NCBI GenBank assembly: GCA_033439295.1
Contig: JAVTLE010000013.1
Coordinates: forward strand, 2,418,001 to 2,482,000
From: Deuterostichococcus epilithicus
Lineage: Eukaryota > Chlorophyta > Trebouxiophyceae > Prasiolales > Stichococcaceae
Reading direction: 5' to 3'
Length of the DNA: 64,000 bases
Positions 57,328 through 64,000 of this stretch are shown piece after piece; positions within the stretch are counted from its first letter, which is position 1, and each line of letters opens with the position of its first letter. The notes beneath the pieces are model-generated. The model saw only the letters and a program-made list of their open reading frames with translations, did not search any database and had not been told where the DNA came from. A program made the translations under genes and the position numbers.

Positions 57328-57839
57328 TCACTGGCGCTTTTCGATTTCCTTCCACATGCCTGCAGCCCGTCAGGTAGACGAAATGCTCAGTGGAAGCCAG
57401 ACGACTGTACAGGCAGATCGAGCGCTCATACATTACGAGTCGGTCCTCACCCTTTTTCTCAAAGCCTGGGAGCTGCCTATCGTCTGGCGCCTGATGAGGA
57501 GCGCCCGAATTGGTCACTTGGCTCCCGAGAATAGACTTCTGGTTGGTTGCACAGATCAGCCATGTACCGCCATGCACGCGGCGCCGGCAGCTCTTGCTCA
57601 CCGTCGGTGGCAGGATGCGCTTGCCAGTAGCCGGCGCAACGACGGTCGGGATCAGTGCCGCTCCAGTGATAGCGACTACAGCCATTACCTGTGTTTAGCA
57701 AAAACATTCTTTTCATCATGGAGCGGATTTGCAACACTGCATTCCAGTTCACAGCTTCATTCAGCAAGTCCAAGTGCATGTGCGCTCTAAATTGCATCAG
57801 CAGCGCACTCACAAAGACCCTCGTCCTGTGGTCCCCCAT
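57328..57839 (-). CDS. Small one-TM protein, 77 residues, four exons
   Basis: Exons in transcript order: 57813-57839, 57602-57688, 57451-57538, 57328-57359. The product starts MGDHRTRVF, has one hydrophobic helix (VMAVVAITGAALIPTVVAPA), then GKRILPPTKSILG, NSGAPHQAPDDRQLPGFEKK and ends MWKEIEKRQ. All borders are clean GT-AG and the phases agree (0, 0, 1), which is strong evidence for such a short frame. I do not recognise the family. The size and layout resemble accessory subunits of mitochondrial or plastid membrane complexes. Its stop is only 15 nt before the permease start codon, with no poly(A) signal between, so it may be the first cistron of a two-gene mRNA. Confidence 0.72.
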
Positions 57840-58398
57840 CGCGCACACATGTGCAAGTCTTCTGATGCAGTTACAGTGTAGTCCACTATATGCAGGCTGG
57901 CAAAACCCAGTTTGCGATCCATGCGATCTGCAGCACTGACCAGGAAGCTGCATCTTGCAGATCCAGCTGTTAAGCTCACGCTGGAGGCTGCAGAGTCAGA
58001 TTGCCTCGTGGAAACATTCATTTTTAAGGGCCATCTGCAGGTCAGGACAGCTCACAGTTCGAGCTGCAGTGGTGTGACTGAGTTCACTGCAATCACACAC
58101 TGTTCTGCACCATAGAGCTTAACGGGCAGGGAGTCGCATTCGGTCTCATCTTCTGATTCGGAGGATGCTAGAGGCAGGTCTGCACATACAACAAGCGAGC
58201 TCATCAACATTGCAAACCCCCCGCGCCAGCTGCAAGGCGCACCTACCTCGATCGCGGTACCCAATCAGCAGTGCTGCAAGGCGACACAGTCACGTCCGGT
58301 GTCGTGCCGCAGCCTTCCAAGCAGCAGGCACGTGCTGTAATCTCTCCAAGGCTTGTCAATTTCACGCCCTGACACCATTGCGGAGGCACAAGCGTGGC
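57840..58398. promoter_or_regulatory. Divergent spacer between the small TM gene and the HAD gene
   Basis: Lies between start codons on opposite strands and probably holds both promoters. The HAD frame is open back to an ATG at 58165, so part may be coding if that start is used. Confidence 0.4.
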
Positions 58399-60298
58399 AT
58401 GCTGAAAGCCTCGCATGGCGCTGCAGGCGGAGGCATGCCTAAGGAGGTGTGGGCGTTTGACTTTGACGGCGTGGTGTGCGACTCGGTCGGCGAGAGCAGC
58501 CTTTCAGCATGGCGTGCCGCCGCTGTGAAGTGGCCGGAAATCTTCAAGACACCAGAGGCGGAGGCAAAGCAAGCGCAGGTCGTTGAGGGCATGCGCGCGG
58601 TGCGGCCGGTGGTGGAGACTGGGTGAGTGAGCGCTGCAGGAAGCATTGGAAAGTTTGTCCAGGGATGCATCTCACATGCAGCCGGTTCAGGTACAAGGGT
58701 GTACCCTGCACACCCGCACCTGATTGACTGTGCAGACAGCGCCTGGCTGCCAACACTCATGTATGGTAACTCTGGTATCAAACAGCCGCCATGAATCCTT
58801 TATTCTCGTGCCGCCATGCATCGCAAACCAGGCGAGAACCCGGCGCTGCCACATCATGACCCCTGCCGCTCCTGCCCTGCGCAGGTACGAGAACCTAGTG
58901 CAGGTGCGGTGCCTGCTGGAGGGCGTGCCCGTGGAGGACATCCTGGCCGACTGGCACGGCCTGCTAGCGCGCTACATGGCCGAGTGGGGCCTCCAGCGCT
59001 CGGAGGCAAGTGATGCTGGCGCTTTCCGAAGAGTACTTGCAGTGCTGCCCAGGGTCGCCAGCCGGCAGCCCGCGGCCCCACCAGCGGCAGCACTTGCTGC
59101 ACTGAGAGCCGTCACCAGGGCACTCTCCACTCACCTCGTTGTAGGCGCCAGATGCCGAGAGGCTGCAGCCCAATAGGCCGAGCCGCAAACGTGTGGTGAC
59201 GTCCAACGGCGCAGCTGGTGGAGCTGTTTGGCACGGCGCGGGACGACTGGATCAGGGAGGACCTGCAGGGGTGGCTGGCGCCCAACCGCATCTACGAGGG
59301 CGTGCCGAAAGTGCTGGCCCAGCTGCTGCAGCGGGAGGAGGTGTACATCGTCACCACCAAACAGGTAGGCCCGCCAGCATGACGTCAGGCGGATGACCTG
59401 GGGCGGATGTGGCACAATGCTTGCGGGGCAGAGCCCATTGAGCAGGCCAACCTTTCTGATGATGCAAAGTGGAGGTGGCCCAAGAGCGCACGGATGCTCA
59501 TAACAGAGCGGGCAGGCGGCAGGCTCATAACTCTGCGGCATGCGCTAGCTTCAGTGTGCGCATGGTGAAGCCCAGCACGAGCATGCTTTGGCAAGAAGGA
59601 GGGGTGGGAGTCTACCTTGGCTTTCAGGCTGCAAGGAGGGTCATATTCCTTCACACGAAGAAACTGTAATGCGAACGCAGGAGCGCTTCACAGAGGCACT
59701 GCTGCGGGACATGGCCAAGGTGCCATTCCCCTCGGACCGCATCTACTCGCAGACGGTGTCTGGGAAGCCAAAGTCAGAGGTGCTGGAGATGCTACAGGGG
59801 CGGCACCAGGGCATGAAGTACCACTTCATCGAGGATAAGCTCAGCACTCTGGAAAAGGTGGGTACCACCTTGAAATTCAGGGTCACCCAATATGGGCAAC
59901 ATCCTTGGCCTTTCACGGACGCAACTGGTCGCATGCGGGGGCCTGGAAATAAGGGCAATGCTATTGCTGATGCTGCACAACACGCTGGCGTGACTGCATA
60001 ACATGGTGGCCCGGAGTAACTGCGGAACATGCTGGCTTGGCCTGGTCAGCATCAGGCATGGAGAGAAGCCAGACAGCTGCGTGAGCTGCAGGTGTGCAAA
60101 CCTCTGCAAAAGCATCTGACCACCTGCGATCCCCAACCGCAGGTGTGTAAGCTGCCAGAGCTGGCCGCGTGGGAGCTGTACCTGGTGGACTGGGGCTACA
60201 ATACGCCAGCCGAGCGGGAGCGCGCCGCCGCCAACCCCCGCATCCGGCTGCTGAGCCTCGGTGACGACTTTGCGCGTGCAGCGGGCGTGGCGGCATGA
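58399..60298 (+). CDS. HAD-superfamily hydrolase (plant-type)
   Basis: Exons: 58399-58622, 58885-59005, 59215-59364, 59681-59857, 60143-60298 (275 residues from this Met). The nucleophile motif is FDFDGVVCDSVGESSLSAW near the start; motif II fits VYIVTTKQ, with KPKSEVLEML and KYHFIEDKLSTLEK further on, and the end has LYLVDWGYNTPAERE. The whole order matches an uncharacterised plant HAD protein with DFDGVLCDSCGESSLSA. It is probably a phosphatase; the substrate is unknown. Starts at 58165 (adding a basic leader that could be a transit peptide) or 58435 are also possible. The exon 2 donor is GAG|GCAAGT, a textbook GC-AG site required by the frame. Confidence 0.82.
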
Positions 60299-61604
60299 TC
60301 TACGGCAGGCGTGGTATTCCACAGACTATGCCGGCTGGTTGTCAGCCGAGCGCGTACAGGCAGCCTCACTTTCGCTGGGTCCAGCAGACGCAGAGGAAAG
60401 GTCACGCGCTCCTGCCTGGAGAAGGGGGTTCCAGTTGGGCGGTGCGGCGAGCATCGGGCATGGCTTGGCAGCCGCTGCTGGCTGTTGCAGTGCCGCCAGT
60501 GCGCATCTCACACGACCGAGTCACCTACGGGTTGGTGTCAGGCACGGTCCACCAGGTACTTGTGCCTCCTGGGAGATTGCAGCCGCTGTACAGCAGGCGT
60601 GCGTGCCGACACAGTGGTTGCAGCAATGGCGCGTAGTTGCGGCAGCAGCTGTTTGCGCGACTGGCGTGGTGAATTGCTGCAGCGCTTGAGAACCGTGAAA
60701 CACGGCAGAGGGCACCCACAGGACACCCAGAGGACACTCCAGCACGAAGGATGTGGAGGGGCCAAAATGAGGCACTGCTGCCAGGTGGCCAGCTCGACGT
60801 GCTGACGTCAAGTCTCATCACGTGCAGGCTGCCAGCCAGAAAACGCCCCTGCCAACGAGAACACCTCACACTTGAAGGAGGATCATTTCGGCACTACAGC
60901 GCTGTGTAGGTCGCTCCTGAATCCGCCGCAGAGAGAGCAAACGTAGATGTAGCGCCCTGCTTCTTCCCTCCACTAGCCCTTTGCGTAACTGGACAGGCAA
61001 GGTCGCACTGAACATTTCCTACTTGCAAACACCACCCGCTTTACTTGGGTGGTGCTGCAGCGAGTCAGCAGGTGAGAGGTCAACGCTGTATCGGCTGGGA
61101 TGTCGTGCAAAGTGGTCTGCAGCAGCTCTCACCTGGGGCAAATTGGCTGGAACAACCGTAAACTCCAATCATTCAGGGAGTGTCAGAGAATTGAACCCGC
61201 GATCCGACAAACGACGCACTGCCCGCCTCACCAGCTTGGCATGGGCAAACACTGCTGCAGCTGACTGTGTGACACGGCTGTGCGAGTGCTGCGCCGAGTG
61301 GAAGGGAATAGCACTGGGGAGGTGTGCTGCGGCATCTGCCGACAATTCCTTGATGGCTGGCGTCTCGCCATGCGCAGGAGGCAGCGGGGGCGGTACTCAG
61401 CGCTGGCGGCCGGCGCTAAGCCCCAGGCCCTGTCGTTGGCAGTTGGCGAGACAGTGTCAGAGGCAGACGAGCCGCTTCTGCAGCCCGCCTCAGGCATCGA
61501 GCACGTGACAGCGTGTGCCACAGGCGCGGTGCCGGCCGTGGACGGCCGGGCGGCCGGCGGCACAAACACTCAGCCAGAGGAGGAGAAGGCACACGCCTGC
61601 CGCC
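60299..61604. other. Spacer with no supported gene
   Basis: Probably the 3' UTR of the HAD gene and the promoter of the amidotransferase gene. Open frames exist (for example 61280-61669) but lack motifs. A tRNA-like B-box on the minus strand near 61185-61203 was considered and not accepted. Confidence 0.45.
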
Positions 61605-64000
61605 ATGTGCCGCCTGATGGCATACATAGGGCCGCCGGCGCTAGTGGCCGACGTGGTCCTTTGGCCTGACCGTTCAATCATCAAACAGGTTGATTTCTCC
61701 GCGCGCGCCTGGCTGTCCGCAATTTGTCCCGGAGTGCCCGGAATCCTTCATGGAGTGTACTGTGCTTGCCAGCAGTCTGATCGATGCCTGTGCTGTGCTG
61801 CAGTCGTATGATGCGCGGGAGCGCATCATGGATGCATCGCTGCCGCAGCACCTGGCACACGGCAACCTCAACGGTGAGACCATGTGTTTCGAAGCGCTGT
61901 TGGACATGCTTGACATCGCTGCAAAGTGCATCGAACAAACTCCGCACGGGATTGCTGAGGGCGCTCTGCCATTGCGGATGGCTTCCGCTCGATCCCACTC
62001 ACTACTTGAAGAGGGCTGGCTCGCGACACAGGCGACGGCTTTGGCATCGGGTGGTTCAGCCCGGAGGGCGCCACACCGCGCGCTGACCCCACCCCCTGCA
62101 CCTTCACCTCCATCACGCCCGCCTGGTGCGGCCCCACGCACTGGACAGCGCATTCCCGAGTGCAATTTCCGAGTGTTATCCCCGAGTTGCACTCGTGATT
62201 CTCTTGGATTGAAGTGTAGAATGGCGAGCCGTGCCGGTGCTGCACCGCAAGGTGTGCGCAGCCAACAACCGCACCTAGTCCCGCCGGTTGTCCAAGCGTA
62301 GTCGTGGCATTGCTCATGCAGGAACAATGAGAATCTGGGGCGGCTGTCGTGCAAGATCTTGTCGCCGCTGGTGTTTGCGCACGTGCGGGCGGCGTATCCC
62401 GGCATGCCGGTGTCAGAGCAGAACTGCCATCCCTTCCAGGTCGGATAGCACCCTGTGGCTACTCAGTCAGGCTCGAGAAGGAGCTGAGACACGGCATGCA
62501 CCGTGTGGTAATCCTTTCCGATTGCTGCATTGCACTTGAAGTTACACCTTGCCCCCGAGAACGCTGCTCTGCACGGTGCCATGACGATGTGCCCCGTACC
62601 GCCTGCAGTGGGGCCGGTGGCTTTTCATGCACAATGGAGTCATCGGTGGCTTCATGCGCATCCGGCGCGCCCTCCTGGCATCGCTGTCCACAGAGGTGAC
62701 CACCAGAGGCCGAGTAAAAGTGAAACTGTATCCAAGTCCATTGCTGTATGGCAATTGTTGTGTCTGATACTGGCATGTTATGATCAAATCATGCTGGTAC
62801 ACAGCAGAACGGTTCGAAATCCATCCCGATGCTGCGCAGGCGTTCAACGCGGTGCAGTCATTCCACTCCGACTCCGCAGTCGCCTTTGCAATGTTTCTGA
62901 ACCACCTGCCCGACATGCACACGCCGCTGCAGCCGGCGCAACTGCTGGCCGCCATGGAGGTGAGCAGTCCCAGACCTCAGATCGCCAGCGCCTGTGGACC
63001 GAAGACGGTCCTAGCAGGATATTAACAGAAGTCCTGAACAGATCGCACAAGTGAGCAGCGCTGAAATCATGCTGTCCCCTGTATCTGTATGCCTCCATCG
63101 CACTGCACGAGTTGAGGGTTCAAAAGTCCGAGGATCATCTTACTGCATCCCGACAGGCGACGGTGGCGAGCATAACGCGGTTCCAGGAGGAGGCGGGCGA
63201 GACGGAGGTGTCCCTGCTCAACTTCGTGGTCTCGGACGGCGCCACGCTGGTGGCCACCCGCTACGTCAGCCGCGACGACTGCGCCGCCGCCACCATGTAC
63301 TTCGCAGAGGGTGCGCCTTGCCAGTTTCGATAGCGATTGCTTGCAGCGCCTGTGCTCGCACCTGTGCTGCTCCATGCTGGCTTGGACAGCGCTGCCTGTC
63401 AGCCACACGTCCTCCTGACGGAGTTTTGCAAGCGGCTTCTGGATCGAGAAGGCAATGCACCGGCATCAATTCAGATTGTGACGCCGGCAGGGTCGGCCTT
63501 CCGGCGGGCGTCAGAGGTGGTGGGCGCAGACGGCGGTGAAACCAGCAGCCGCTGTGCTGGCGCAGAGTGGCAGACAGACGGGCAGAGCGCCAGCAACACG
63601 GTCACGCCTGCGACTGGGCGCGAGACCAGCATCGCAGGTGCGGGCTCACTGCAGCACCCTCGAGCGTGAGCATGGCAAGCGTTCGGCAGTCACGCGGCGC
63701 CACGTTTTAGACACCTTTTGTGCGACTGGCTAGGCGGCTGCTCGGGAAGGAGATCAATTCAGCCATCTCCGACATGATTGCGGCGCCGTCGAGACAGCCT
63801 CTGTTCTCCTGCGCACTCAAATCTGCAACTTCTTCTGATTGCAGATGCGCAGACGCCCAGGCAGACTCCATGCTGAGCCTTCTGGGGCCGCTTCCGGCCT
63901 GGTTGTTTGCCGTATTAAAACTTGAACCGAGTGCATCACGCCCGCACAGACGAGGCGGAGTACACGCTGACGTACGGCGAGCGCGGCAGCCGCGTGGTGC
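61605..64000 (+). CDS. DUG3: DUG3-like class II glutamine amidotransferase (3' partial)
   Basis: Exons: 61605-61688, 61804-61873, 62032-62125, 62322-62439, 62609-62695, 62840-62959, 63157-63310, 63491-63637 and 63950 to the window edge. The start MCRLMAYIGPPALVADVVLW gives the N-terminal Cys nucleophile after Met removal. Family blocks follow in order: HGNLNGDGFGIGWFSPEG, TSITPAWNNENLGRLS, SPLVFAHVRA, EQNCHPF, WLFMHNGVIGGFMRIRRALL, HSDSAVAFAMFLNHLP, VSLLNFVVSDGATLVATRYV and DEAEYTLTYGERGSRVV. This matches yeast DUG3, which with DUG2 cleaves glutathione outside the gamma-glutamyl cycle; bacterial YafJ and EgtC are more distant relatives. Compared with DUG3 there is an acidic/polar insertion around exon 8. 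All junctions fit in frame. Confidence 0.88.

Noticed and set aside
61185-61260. tRNA-like element on the minus strand (GGGTTCAATTCTC near a possible D-arm)
   Set aside because: The B-box is close to consensus, but the T-stem pairs at only about 3 of 5 positions and I find no matching acceptor stem. At best it is a decayed tRNA-derived repeat.
1-64000. CRISPR arrays, bacterial operons, retroelements or DNA transposons
   Set aside because: No direct repeats with regular spacers, no ribosome-binding-site pattern, and no reverse transcriptase, integrase or transposase motifs were seen in any frame I read.

Overview
The window looks like nuclear DNA of a chlorophyte green alga, probably trebouxiophyte or Chlorella-like. 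Coding sequence is very GC-rich and rich in Ala, Gly and Pro. Genes are cut into many short exons separated by introns of about 60-700 bp, TGTAA poly(A) signals follow several stops, and the gene set is eukaryotic and plant-like (PTM-type chromatin reader, PAP/fibrillin, plant-type DPH6, proteasome beta-6, complex I B12). All gene models were built by hand from reading frame, splice borders, intron phase and remembered family motifs. Every multi-exon model listed as complete stays in frame across all its junctions. No database search was possible.

Layout. 204-10942 (+): 3' part of a large PTM-like chromatin protein with two PHD fingers and three bromodomains. 11236-13319 (-): plastid PAP/fibrillin protein. 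14515-14931 (-): small Gly/Pro-rich ORF. 15962-20432 (-): a PARP gene with a hydrophobic N-terminus, followed by a truncated tandem copy of its last two exons. 21502-30724 (+): two tandem F-box/LRR paralogs of 12 exons each. 31165-33725 (+): phosphopantetheine adenylyltransferase. 34444-34716 (-): small one-TM ORF. 34918-40701 (-): DPH6 (diphthine-ammonia ligase) with RidA-like domains. 42044-45444 (-): secreted Ala/Ser-rich protein made of repeated exon modules. 46068-48202 (-): proteasome beta-6. 48581-48748 and 48757-50973 (+): complex I B12 subunit and a PhyH-type dioxygenase only 8 nt apart. 51413-54151 (+): ARM/HEAT-like protein. 57328-57839 and 54634-57312 (-): a 77-residue one-TM protein and a TauE/SafE permease only 15 nt apart. 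58399-60298 (+): HAD hydrolase. 61605 to the window end (+): DUG3-like glutamine amidotransferase.

Themes. Most genes are unrelated housekeeping or regulatory functions, not a cluster. Four things stand out. (1) Two short-ORF/long-ORF pairs have almost no spacer, which suggests dicistronic mRNAs. (2) About 9 of 123 modelled introns start with GC, mostly AG|GCGCG. (3) A tandem F-box/LRR duplication of about 4.9 kb preserves every intron phase. (4) A PTM-like protein is fused to three bromodomains, two of which share the same intron position and phase.
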